A stretch of 38,737 nt of DNA, from the NCBI RefSeq assembly GCF_009711085.1, contig NZ_WMKA01000017.1, forward strand, positions 36,674 through 75,410, written 5' to 3'. Origin of the DNA: Cellulosimicrobium composti. Its GTDB lineage: Bacteria; Actinomycetota; Actinomycetes; Actinomycetales; Cellulomonadaceae. The position numbers and the translations under genes are program-made. The notes beneath the pieces are model-generated. The model was not told the origin of the DNA. It worked only from the letters and a program-made list of their open reading frames with translations, and did not search any database. Positions 32,432 through 38,737 of the stretch are shown one piece after another. Position 1 is the first letter of the stretch, and the number at the start of each line of letters is the position of its first letter.

Positions 32432-33256
32432 TCAGGAGCCCGTCGCGAGCGCCTGGATCGCGGACGCCACGCGCTCGTACGTCCCGTAGGTGTCGAAGCC
32501 CATCTGGTCGAGCGCGGCCCAGACGAACCCGACGGTCGCGTAGAGCCCGACGGCCGTCGCGAGGACCCACTCGCGCACCGACCCCGTGGAGCCGAGCAGC
32601 GGCACGGCGAAGCTCCCGCTCGGGCGCCAGACGTCGTCGACGACGAGGGACCTGCGCACCCAGCGGGGCGAGCGGATCTTCACGGGCCACAGGAGGGGAG
32701 CGCCGTTCGTCGTGAGGACGTCGCCGAGGACGTGCACGGTCACGCCGATCCCGACGGCGACGGGCAGCCAGTTCCACTCCTCGGGGGAGAAGAGGGCGAC
32801 GAGCACGGCGATCGTCAGCGACGTGGCCCACGGCACGAGCTTGCCGCGCCGCGTGAGCTTGAGCGCCTTGAGGGCGAGCGCGACGAGGAGCACCGCGAGC
32901 AGGCCACCGCCCACGGAGACCGTGCCGAAGCTCTCCGTCTCCACCGTGACGAGCCCGGCGAGCCAGGCGAGCGCGGTGAAGACCGCGATGCCCAGGAACG
33001 AGTGCGTGCCCTGCCGGTGCCCGCCCGAGACCGTCTCGACCGCGTCGGAGACCCACTCGCTCACGGGCGGCAGGGAGTGGGCGAAGGTCCCGTTGTGGTG
33101 GTCCGCGTCCGGGAGCAGCGCGGCCCCGGCGCACACGACCGCGCCCGTCATGACCCCGACCGACGACACGGGGTGCCACCCGAGGGCGAACGGGGCGGTG
33201 GACGTCACCGCGACCCAGGCGGCGGCGCCGGTCGCGGCGTGGTGGGCGCCCATCAT
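32432..33256 (-). CDS. YdjM-like membrane-bound metal-dependent hydrolase family protein
   Basis: The protein has 274 residues. MMGAHHAATGAAAWVA at the start, then ALLPDADHHNGTFAHS (about 46-61) and GGHRQGTHSFLGIAV (about 78-92), give the His/Asp pattern of the YdjM/DUF457 family, whose members are multi-helix inner-membrane proteins predicted to bind metal. Six to seven hydrophobic helices are visible, with WLPVAVGIGVTVHVLGDVLTTNG carrying another conserved His-x3-Asp. The function is not established for most members. Two ATG codons in a row start at 33256. In E. coli ydjM is LexA-regulated, but I see no LexA box here. Confidence 0.82.
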   Translation of the reverse strand: MMGAHHAATGAAAWVAVTSTAPFALGWHPVSSVGVMTGAVVCAGAALLPDADHHNGTFAHSLPPVSEWVSDAVETVSGGHRQGTHSFLGIAVFTALAWLAGLVTVETESFGTVSVGGGLLAVLLVALALKALKLTRRGKLVPWATSLTIAVLVALFSPEEWNWLPVAVGIGVTVHVLGDVLTTNGAPLLWPVKIRSPRWVRRSLVVDDVWRPSGSFAVPLLGSTGSVREWVLATAVGLYATVGFVWAALDQMGFDTYGTYERVASAIQALATGS

Positions 33257-33340
33257 GGCGGCGTTCTCCTGTCGTCGGTGACGCGCGGTTCGTCGGCGTC
33301 GGGAGGTGTGTCCGGAACGTCCGGAACCCTACCGGTCGCC

Positions 33341-33376
33341 GCCGACAGCGCCGAGAGCGCCGACAGCGCCGACGGG
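33341..33376. repeat. Short 9-bp tandem repeat
   Basis: Four units, GCCGACAGC, GCCGAGAGC, GCCGACAGC and GCCGACGGG, follow one another without a gap between the ydjM-like start and the 43-codon ORF. Confidence 0.8.
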
Positions 33377-33593
33377 TCGACCGGGGCGCCGACGACGTGC
33401 TCCGTGGAGAAAAGTGTGCCAAGCAGTGCTGAGGCGCCCGGCCGGCGGCACCTGCGCTGGCGAGCAGGGGCAGGGGGTGGTCGCGTCGTGGGCTCGACCG
33501 GGGGCGGGGTGGCGCCTCGCCGGAGATGGCTGCTCGACGCGTGGAGGAAAGGCGTGCGACGTTCCTCGGAGCGCGACCGGCCTGGTTGCCGGG

Positions 33594-33649
33594 GAATTCC
33601 GATGAATTCTGGAAATGGGGTTGTGCGGACGCGCGAAGGCGCGTACGGT
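33594..33649 (+). promoter_or_regulatory. Promoter with paired GAATTC sites, upstream of the 43-codon ORF
   Basis: TTGTGC (33621-33626) and TACGGT (33644-33649) are 17 bases apart, a good promoter fit. Upstream, the palindrome GAATTC occurs at 33594-33599 and 33604-33609, exactly ten bases (one helical turn) apart, in the lowest-GC pocket nearby. That geometry suggests a regulator binding site. Confidence 0.55.
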
Positions 33650-33712
33650 CTTCCTCGGTCGACGACATTCCGGTGCGTGGGCCACCCCGACGTGACCGAG
33701 AGGAGCAGTGCC

Positions 33713-33844
33713 GTGCGCGAACCCGTCCAGCAGGACCGGCGACGTCCCGTGCTGCCCCGCGAGCAGCGGCACGTCGTGCTGCCCGTGGCGTATCTCGGCG
33801 TGTCCTCGTTCCTCGCCGGCGACTCCGGCGGTCCTGTCGTCTGA
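33713..33844 (+). CDS. Small ORF of 43 residues, unknown function
   Basis: GTG 33713 follows AGAGGAGC with suitable spacing. It encodes 43 residues: a basic front half (REPVQQDRRRPVLPREQRH) and a hydrophobic back half ending SGGPVV. The stop at 33844 is followed 18 bases later by a textbook U-tract terminator, and a good promoter lies about 65 bases upstream, so a compact transcript of about 240 bases is expected. I recognise no family. It could be a real small protein or the visible part of an sRNA. It lies ahead of two tRNA-like sequences and rtcB but is separated from them by the terminator. Confidence 0.5.
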   Translation: MREPVQQDRRRPVLPREQRHVVLPVAYLGVSSFLAGDSGGPVV

Positions 33845-33862
33845 CCACAGCGTCGTACGACA

Positions 33863-33897
33863 GGCCGTCCCGGACATCGCCGGGGCGGCCTTTTTCT
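33863..33897 (+). terminator. Rho-independent terminator with U tract
   Basis: GGCCGTCCCGG (33863-33873) pairs with CCGGGGCGGCC (33880-33890) with one G-U, six-base loop, then TTTTTCTT. It is the clearest U-tract terminator in the window. Confidence 0.9.
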
Positions 33898-33903
33898 TGT
33901 GCG

Positions 33904-33930
33904 GGAATGCACCCGGTCGGGGTGCATTTC
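33904..33930 (+). other. Second hairpin downstream of the terminator
   Basis: GGAATGCACCC (33904-33914) pairs with GGGTGCATTTC (33920-33930) over 11 pairs, including one G-U, with a five-base loop. A pyrimidine-rich stretch follows. It may be a backup terminator or the 5' structure of an RNA that continues into the tRNA-like genes. Confidence 0.55.
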
Positions 33931-33997
33931 TCGTGCTGCCTTTCTGTTCTCTTCGCCGTCGGTGCGCATTTGTCGTGCGCCTACGGAGAAAAGCACT

Positions 33998-34069
33998 GCC
34001 TTCGTGGTCCGACGGACACGACGCCGCTCTGCGGAAGCGGAGACGGGGGTTCGACTCCCTCCGGAGGCA
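33998..34069 (+). tRNA. tRNA-like gene 1, anticodon GCG (Arg), next to rtcB
   Basis: A 72-base cloverleaf can be drawn. The acceptor GCCTTCG (33998-34004) pairs with CGGAGGC (34062-34068), one G-U. The D arm has a 3-bp stem GTC/GAC with G18-G19 and A20, A21. The anticodon stem CCGCT/AGCGG (34024-34040) has loop CTGCGGA, U33 in place, anticodon GCG. The variable region is AGAC. The T arm GGGGG/CCCTC has loop TTCGACT, and the discriminator is A. CCA is not encoded (CCT follows). A20 and C35 are arginine identity elements. Oddities are G at position 14 and the short D stem. GCG is unusual, since bacteria normally read CGC with ACG. It could be a functional tRNA, a decayed one or a tRNA mimic. 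Confidence 0.6.
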
Positions 34070-34113
34070 CCTGGACGCCTCGCGTCCCGTCTGCTCGACG
34101 TTAAGGAGCACCA

Positions 34114-34186
34114 GCGCGCGTCGCTCCACGGCCGGAGCACCGGTTCTTGCAGCCGGACGCCGGAGGTTCGACTCCTCCCGCGCGCA
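34114..34186 (+). tRNA. tRNA-like gene 2, anticodon-position TTG, next to rtcB
   Basis: A 73-base cloverleaf has four good stems. The acceptor GCGCGCG (34114-34120) pairs perfectly with CGCGCGC (34179-34185). The D stem GCTC/GAGC has G18-G19. The anticodon stem CCGGT/GCCGG (34140-34156) has loop TCTTGCA. The variable region is ACGCC. The T arm GGAGG/CCTCC has loop TTCGACT and the discriminator is A, with no encoded CCA. The fold is tRNA-like, but position 33 is C instead of the near-universal U, position 37 is C, and A14 and A21 are absent. Those faults sit in decoding and D-loop positions while the acceptor and T arms are perfect, so it may serve something other than translation. It is 44 bases after tRNA-like 1. 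Confidence 0.52.
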
Positions 34187-34190
34187 CCCT

Positions 34191-34211
34191 CGTCGCCCCG
34201 CCGGGGCGGCG
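34191..34211 (+). terminator. GC hairpin after the second tRNA-like gene
   Basis: CGTCGCCCC (34191-34199) pairs with GGGGCGGCG (34203-34211), nine pairs with one G-U and a three-base loop. It separates the tRNA-like genes from the rtcB ribosome binding site and may end or attenuate their transcript. Confidence 0.5.
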
Positions 34212-34247
34212 TCATGATCGTCAGGACGACCCGAGGAGGTCAGCACC

Positions 34248-35480
34248 GTGAGCACCGAGGCCCACGCGTTCCCCGTCCCGCTGTCGGGGGCGAAGGCGCC
34301 CACCCTCATGTGGGCGCACGAGCACGCCGTCGAGCCCGCCGCGCTGCAGCAGCTGCGCAACATCGCCGCGCTGCCGTGGGTCGAGGGGGTGCGCGTCATG
34401 CCGGACGTCCACCTCGGCAAGGGCGCGACCGTCGGCTCGGTCATCGCGATGCGTGACGCGGTGTCGCCCAACGCCGTCGGCGTCGACATCGGGTGCGGCA
34501 TGATCGGCGTCCGCACGTCGCTCACGGCGGAGGACCTGCCCGACGACCTCGGGCCGGTGCGAGCACGCATCGAGGCGGCGATCCCCGTCGGCTTCCACGC
34601 GCACGACGAGCCCGTGGACCCGCGCCGCCTGCGCTCGATCTCCGGGCGCGGGCCGGCGGAGGTCGCACGCGGCGCGGACGCGTTCTGGTCGCGGTTCTCC
34701 GGGCTCCACGCACGCGTGTCGGACATCGAGGGCCGCGCGCGCCGACAGCTGGGAACGCTGGGCGGAGGCAACCACTTTGCCGAGCTCTGCACCGACACCG
34801 ACGGGCAGGTCTGGCTCCAGCTCCACTCGGGGTCGCGCAACATCGGCAAGACGCTCGCCGAGCAGCACGTGGCGGTCGCGAAGCGCCTCGAGCACAACCA
34901 GGGGCTCGTGGACCATGAGCTCGCCGTGTTCCTCGGCGGCACGCCGGAGATGGACGCCTACCTCGCCGACCTGTGGTGGGCGCAGGAGTACGCGGCACGC
35001 TCCCGTGCGGTCATGATGACGCTCGTCGTGGACGCGGTGCGCGCGTCCTTCCCCGGGCGCGAGATCGCGTTCGAGGAGGCCGTGAACGTCCACCACAACT
35101 ACGTCGCGGTCGAGCGCGTGGGCGACCAGGAGCTCGTTGTGACGCGCAAGGGCGCGATCCGGGCGGGAAAGGGCGACCTCGGCCTGATCCCCGGGTCCAT
35201 GGGCACCGGCTCGTTCGTCGTGCGCGGGCTCGGGAACCCAGAGTCGTACTGGTCGGCGTCGCACGGCGCGGGGCGTCGGATGTCCCGCACCAAGGGGAAG
35301 AAGACGTTCACGCTCGACGACCTCGCGGCCCAGACCGCGGGCGTCGAGTGCCGCAAGGACGCCGGGGTGCTCGACGAGATCCCGGGCGCGTACAAGGACC
35401 TCGACGAGGTCATCAGCGCGCAGTCCGACCTCGTCGAGGTCGTCGCGCGGCTCACGACGCTCCTCTGCGTCAAGGGCTGA
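34248..35480 (+). CDS. rtcB: RtcB-family RNA ligase
   Basis: This 410-residue protein is a GTP- and Mn2+-dependent ligase that joins RNA 2',3'-cyclic phosphate or 3'-phosphate ends to 5'-OH ends, as needed to heal cleaved tRNA. All key motifs are present: DVHLGKGATVGSVIA (about 52-66), DIGCGMIGVRT with metal-ligand Cys82, GTLGGGNHFAEL (about 169-180), LHSGSRNIG (about 192-200), NVHHNYVAVE, LIPGSMGTGSFVVRG, and SASHGAGRRMSR with the guanylylated His339. GTG 34248 has GAGGAGGT at 34233-34240, an ideal site. Common RtcB partners such as archease or RtcA are not here. Instead two tRNA-like sequences lie directly upstream on the same strand, and a palindromic repeat forms the likely terminator after it. 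Confidence 0.93.
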   Translation: MSTEAHAFPVPLSGAKAPTLMWAHEHAVEPAALQQLRNIAALPWVEGVRVMPDVHLGKGATVGSVIAMRDAVSPNAVGVDIGCGMIGVRTSLTAEDLPDDLGPVRARIEAAIPVGFHAHDEPVDPRRLRSISGRGPAEVARGADAFWSRFSGLHARVSDIEGRARRQLGTLGGGNHFAELCTDTDGQVWLQLHSGSRNIGKTLAEQHVAVAKRLEHNQGLVDHELAVFLGGTPEMDAYLADLWWAQEYAARSRAVMMTLVVDAVRASFPGREIAFEEAVNVHHNYVAVERVGDQELVVTRKGAIRAGKGDLGLIPGSMGTGSFVVRGLGNPESYWSASHGAGRRMSRTKGKKTFTLDDLAAQTAGVECRKDAGVLDEIPGAYKDLDEVISAQSDLVEVVARLTTLLCVKG

Positions 35481-35495
35481 GCGCTTCTCGTCGCA

Positions 35496-35553
35496 CCGAA
35501 CATGCGGTTCGGGAGTGTCCGGGTGCACGGACGCTCCCGAACCGCATGCTCGG
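35496..35553. repeat. Palindromic repeat element, copy C, and probable rtcB terminator
   Basis: Two 26-base arms (35496-35521 and 35528-35553) are inverted, with two mismatches and a six-base loop. The ends are CCGAACATGCGG and CCGCATGCTCGG, the same termini as copies A and B. It starts 16 bases after the rtcB stop. Confidence 0.85.
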
Positions 35554-35601
35554 CCGGGTGGTGGCGACCGGGTGAGAAGCGCGCCACGTGTCGTTGAATC
35601 C

Positions 35602-35630
35602 TTGACTTCTGATCGACCGCCGTCAAAACT
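35602..35630 (+). promoter_or_regulatory. Possible promoter of the ThuA-domain gene
   Basis: TTGACT (35602-35607) and AAAACT (35625-35630) are 17 bases apart. TTGAC and GTCAA flank the spacer as a short inverted pair. The predicted leader is about 110 bases. The rest of the 268-base spacer shows nothing clear beyond the repeat. Confidence 0.5.
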
Positions 35631-35748
35631 CGCTGCATCGGCAGCAGCCGACGTCCACGCACGCAGGAGTGCGCGCGCCGCCGGGCTGCCCACGGTCATG
35701 GCGAGCGGATGCCCGGCTCGCGCTCTCGACGACGAGGGAGAAGCACGC

Positions 35749-37194
35749 ATGAATTTGTTCAGCGGCACGACGATCAGGCGGGCGGTGGCGGCGGCGGTCG
35801 CGCTGCCGGTCGCCGGGGGAGCGACGCTCGTGGCGGCCGTCCCCGCGGCGGCGGACGACGAGGAGTACAAGATCCTCGTCGTCGGCGAGACGCTCGGCTT
35901 CCGGCACTCGCACATCGACGACACGACGCTCGCCCTCATCGACCTCGGTGAGGAGAACGGGTTCACCGTCGACGTGTGGGACCCGCCGAACAGCTCGTCG
36001 GGCTGGTGGGGACCCGGCTCGCCCGGTCAGCCCGACCTGACGATGGACTCGTCGCCGTTCACGAGCGCGGAGAACCTGTCGCAGTACGCGACCATCGTGT
36101 TCGCCTCGCCGGTCGACAACACGAACTCGCTCAACCCGGCGACGCCGCGCCTGCTCGACGACGCGGAGCTGGCCGCGTTCCAGGGCTACATCCGTGGCGG
36201 GGGCGGGTACGTCGGTCTGCACGCCGCGACGGACACGATGCACACCGTGCCCTGGTACAGCGAGCTCACGGGTGGCGGCGCGCGGTTCATCAGCCACCCG
36301 GCGCAGCAGACGGCGACGATGCGGGTCGAGAACCCCGCGCACCCGTCGACCGCGCACCTGCCGGCCGTCTGGGAGCGGTTCGACGAGTGGTACAACTACT
36401 CGACCAACCCGCGCGACGACGTCCACGTGCTCCTCACGCTGGACGAGTCGACCTACTCCCCGGGCAACGGCGCGATGGGTGAGGACCACCCGATCTCGTG
36501 GTGCCACAACTTCGAGGGCGGTCGCTCGTGGTACGAGGGCGCCGGCCACACCGACGAGTCCTGGACCGACCCGCTGTTCCTCGAGCACGTGCTCAAGGGC
36601 ATCGAGTGGACCGCGGGCAAGGTCGAGGGCGGCGGCAACTGCGTCACGTTCCCCGAGGTCGAGGGCATCGTCGCCGGGCTCGACACCTCGGCGGTCGGGG
36701 ACAGCGTGATCGCCGGCGCGATCGCGTCGCTGCTCGGCAGCGCGCGCTCCGCGGCCGACGACGGCGACCCGGCCACGGCCGTCCAGGTGCTGGGCGCTGC
36801 CCGCGCGCTCGTCGACCACCTGTCGGCGGCGGCGGGCGACCGCGCGCTGCTCGCGACGAAGATCGACGACCTCGTCGACTGGCAGACCGGGCTCGTCGAC
36901 GACGGCCCGTCGCTCGACCTCGCGGCCGAGGCCGAGCTGCGGACGATGGGCGGCAAGCAGTACCTCGCGGTGCGCGTGCTCAACGAGGACGAGACGCCCG
37001 TCGACATCACCGTGACGACGCCGTACGGCTCGAAGTCGTTCGCGGGCGTCGCGCCCGCCGCGAACGCCTACCAGGCGTTCGCGACCCGGCTCGTCGAGGT
37101 CCCCGGTGGCGAGGTGACGGTCACGGCGAGCGCCGAGCGCGACGGCGAGACCGTGACCGAGGAGATCGCGCTCGCGTACGCGGGCACGGCCTGA
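35749..37194 (+). CDS. Secreted ThuA-domain protein
   Basis: The protein has 481 residues with a signal peptide: RR at 10-11, a hydrophobic core at 12-31 and probable cleavage after AAA at 33-35. Residues about 40-290 form a ThuA (trehalose-utilisation-type) domain, a class I glutamine amidotransferase-like fold, with KILVVGETLGFRHSHID and GGGGYVGLHAATDTMH, and WYEGAGHTDESW near its end. The C-terminal part has a helical stretch (about 300-380) resembling the FIVAR-like linkers of surface proteins, then a beta-rich end (385-481). ThuA-domain exoproteins are often linked to carbohydrate breakdown; this one has no catalytic domain beside it. ATG 35749 has GGGAGAAG upstream. A strong hairpin follows the stop. 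Confidence 0.85.
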   Translation: MNLFSGTTIRRAVAAAVALPVAGGATLVAAVPAAADDEEYKILVVGETLGFRHSHIDDTTLALIDLGEENGFTVDVWDPPNSSSGWWGPGSPGQPDLTMDSSPFTSAENLSQYATIVFASPVDNTNSLNPATPRLLDDAELAAFQGYIRGGGGYVGLHAATDTMHTVPWYSELTGGGARFISHPAQQTATMRVENPAHPSTAHLPAVWERFDEWYNYSTNPRDDVHVLLTLDESTYSPGNGAMGEDHPISWCHNFEGGRSWYEGAGHTDESWTDPLFLEHVLKGIEWTAGKVEGGGNCVTFPEVEGIVAGLDTSAVGDSVIAGAIASLLGSARSAADDGDPATAVQVLGAARALVDHLSAAAGDRALLATKIDDLVDWQTGLVDDGPSLDLAAEAELRTMGGKQYLAVRVLNEDETPVDITVTTPYGSKSFAGVAPAANAYQAFATRLVEVPGGEVTVTASAERDGETVTEEIALAYAGTA

Positions 37195-37200
37195 CGTTCC

Positions 37201-37244
37201 CGACGTCGCCCGTCGCGCCCTCGCGGGTGCGGCGGGCGACGTCG
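37201..37244 (+). terminator. Hairpin terminator after the ThuA-domain gene
   Basis: A perfect 12-bp stem, CGACGTCGCCCG (37201-37212) with CGGGCGACGTCG (37233-37244), has a 20-base loop and lies seven bases after the stop. Confidence 0.7.
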
Positions 37245-37263
37245 TCGTGCTGGGGGACCGCGG

Positions 37264-37287
37264 CCCGGGTGATGTCGGTCACCCGGG
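37264..37287 (+). other. Hairpin in the sigma-factor upstream region
   Basis: CCCGGGTGA (37264-37272) and TCACCCGGG (37279-37287) form a 9-bp stem with loop TGTCGG. It is about 85 bases before the sigma-factor start and could be an operator or leader structure. Confidence 0.45.
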
Positions 37288-37372
37288 GTCGCCGCCGCGT
37301 CATGACCGCGTCCCGTGCGCGTCTCATCCTGCGAGGGGCCGGCGATCCCGCGCCCCCGGACGAGAGGCGAGC

Positions 37373-38737
37373 ATGCACGCGCACCACCTGACCGGGCACC
37401 CGACCGGGGGCACCGAGCCGTCCCCGGACTCGCGGCCGGACGACCCGGCGACCGCCGACGACCCGGCGACCGCCGACGGCGTGGTGACCTCCGAGGGCGC
37501 ACCGGCCGACGCGGGTCCGTCCGACGCGGAGCTCGCGGACGCCGTGCGCGGCGGGGACGTCCAGGCGTTCGCCACCCTGTGGGACCGGCACGCCGGGGCG
37601 GGCCGCGCGGCGGCGCGCCGGATCACGTCCACCTACGACCCGGACGACCTCCTCCAGGAGGCGTTCGTGCGCGTCCTGCACGCGCTCCAGTCCGGCGCCG
37701 GGCCGACGGGCCCGTTCCGCCCGTACCTCTACACGACCCTGCGGGCGGTCGCCGCGACGTGGTCGCGCACGCCCGACCCGTACCCCGTGGACGAGGTGCC
37801 GGAGGTCGTCGACGAGCGCGACGCGACCGCGCTCGTGCTCGAGCGCTCGGTCACGGCGCGCGCGTTCCGGCGCCTGCCCGAGCGCTGGCAGACCGTCCTC
37901 TGGTACACCGAGGTCGAGGGGATGGAGCCGCGCGAGGCGGCGCCGCTGCTCGGCCTGTCCGCGTCGGCGACCGCCGCGCTCGCGTACCGGGCGCGCGAGG
38001 GGTTGCGGCGCGAGTGGCTCCAGGCGCACGTCACGACGGAGTCGGTCGCGCCCGAGTGTCGTTGGACGGCGGAGCGGCTCGGCGACCACGCGCGCGGTGC
38101 GCTGCCCCGCGCGGCACGCGCGTCGAGGACCACCTCACCGGGTGCCTCGCGTGCTCGATCCTCGCCGAGGAGGTCGACGACGTCGCCTCGCGACTGCGCG
38201 CCGTCCTGCTGCCGCTCGTGCTCGGCGTCCCCGCGGCGCTCGGCGCGGCGGGCACGGTCGCGCCCGTGGTCGCCGCGGCCGACGCCGCGGCGGTCGTGCC
38301 CCCCACACCCGACCCCGCGGCGTCGTCCGTGCCGCCGGTCGGCCCGCCGGTCGGCCCGCCGGTCGGAGAGGGCGCGGCGGCGGGCTCGGCGCCCGGGGCC
38401 TCCGGAGCGGGTTCCGGCGCCGGTGCGGGCGCGGGTTCGGGTGCCGTGGTCGGCGCGCCGGGGCTCGTCCTCGGCGGCGTCACGGCGGTCGTGGTCGCGG
38501 CGGTCGTCGGCGTCGGCGCGGTCGCCGGGTGGTGGGCAGGTGCGCCGTCCGGGGCCCCGCCCGTCGCCGAGGAGACGGTACCGGGCGCGCCCGCGCCGGG
38601 GACGACGTCGGGCGGGTCGTCCGCACCCGCGGCGCCGGGCGACGCCGCGGGCGGACCGGCCGCACCTCCCGGCACGGACGACGCGGCGGCGGACGACGAC
38701 CGCGCGGCCGACGGCGACCCCGCGCCCACGGTGCAGG
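37373..38737 (+). pseudogene. ECF-like sigma factor with zinc-finger, membrane and Ala/Pro-rich tail; frameshifted and cut by the window end
   Basis: ATG 37373 follows GAGAGGCGAGC. After an acidic tail, residues about 55-125 match sigma region 2 (AFATLWDRHAGAGRAAARRI, DPDDLLQEAFVRVLHALQ). Residues about 160-225 match region 4 (RLPERWQTVLWYTEVEGM, EAAPLLGLSASATAALAYRAREGLR). The first frame loses sense near 38113, and the next frame continues RVEDHLTGCLACSILAEEVDDVASRL, an anti-sigma-type zinc finger with His-x3-Cys-x2-Cys. Adding one G at 38113-38114 restores PRAGTRVEDHLTG. The joined frame then stays open to the window end through GPPVGPPVGPPVG, a hydrophobic helix (LVLGGVTAVVVAAVVGVGAVAGWW cut across 38463-38530) and an Ala/Pro/Ser-rich outer part. 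A sigma factor fused to its own membrane anti-sigma part is implied, its activity set by the tail. Confidence 0.75.

Larger units (their letters stand above)
33257..33712. other. 456-base spacer with repeats and promoter signals
   Basis: No protein gene is convincing here. The left part holds two TCCGGAAC units nine bases apart (33311, 33320), a possible minus-strand -10 TAGGGT at 33326-33331, and four 9-bp repeats (33341-33376). From about 33405 the base use is lower in GC than its surroundings. The right part ends in the promoter at 33621-33649 for the 43-codon ORF. Confidence 0.55.

Noticed and set aside
33810-33842. GDSGGPV-like end of the 43-codon ORF, the trypsin-type active-site motif
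   Set aside because: The ORF is far too short for a serine protease, no His or Asp partner block exists nearby, and no upstream frame carries one. Chance resemblance.
33979-33985. GCCTACG as an alternative 5' acceptor strand of tRNA-like 1
   Set aside because: It leaves an A-G mismatch and too many bases before the anticodon arm. GCCTTCG at 33998 pairs fully and gives normal spacing.

Overview
This is very GC-rich actinobacterial DNA. The gene set (IdeR-type iron boxes, imuA'-imuB-dnaE2 under a LexA box, HelD-family RNA polymerase recyclers, GTG starts without ribosome binding sites) fits a member of the Micrococcales, perhaps a Cellulosimicrobium- or Cellulomonas-like organism. The genus is inference. 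The window looks like a whole contig or a contig end: it opens with a run of nine G, both terminal genes are incomplete, and three genes carry single-base disruptions. Two of those are repaired by adding one G to a G run, so assembly or base-calling errors are likely.

Layout. 1-1839: a broken secreted phosphodiester glycosidase and a membrane glycosyltransferase (GT2 + GtrA), probably for surface polysaccharide. 1763-4552 (-): a P2-type cation ATPase. 4689-8047: a very large membrane protein with hydrolase-like motifs, frameshifted. 8057-11229: a TrmH/SpoU RNA methyltransferase and the first HelD-like protein. 11238-14082 (-): two overlapping alpha/beta hydrolases, an SRPBCC protein and a solitary nucleotidyltransferase. 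14162-15046: an endonuclease/exonuclease/phosphatase-family protein.

15111-20394 is a ferric-siderophore uptake and release locus: ATPase, lipoprotein, a permease with two FecCD halves in one chain, and a siderophore-interacting reductase. Two near-identical IdeR/DtxR boxes each abut a GTG start. 20487-22850 holds a second HelD paralogue behind an inverted repeat matching the rifamycin-associated element, so it is probably a rifamycin-inducible HelR. 22931-30332 has a YbaK-type protein (-) and the SOS mutasome operon imuA'-imuB-dnaE2 (+), whose overlapping starts imply coupled translation. 30439-33256 carries small hypothetical genes, a RIO-type kinase with a 19-codon leader ORF and hairpin, and a YdjM-like membrane protein.

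The most unusual stretch is 33590-35553. It has a small 43-codon ORF with its own promoter and a U-tract terminator, then two consecutive sequences that fold as complete tRNA cloverleaves with odd anticodon-loop or D-loop residues, then rtcB (RNA ligase). A tRNA-repair ligase directly behind two non-standard tRNA-like genes is the best candidate here for an undescribed system. A palindromic repeat family with termini CCGAACATGCGG / CCGCATGYTCGG occurs three times (23547, 29427, 35496), once in frame inside dnaE2. The window ends with a secreted ThuA-domain protein and a sigma factor that runs into a zinc-finger, membrane and Ala/Pro-rich tail.
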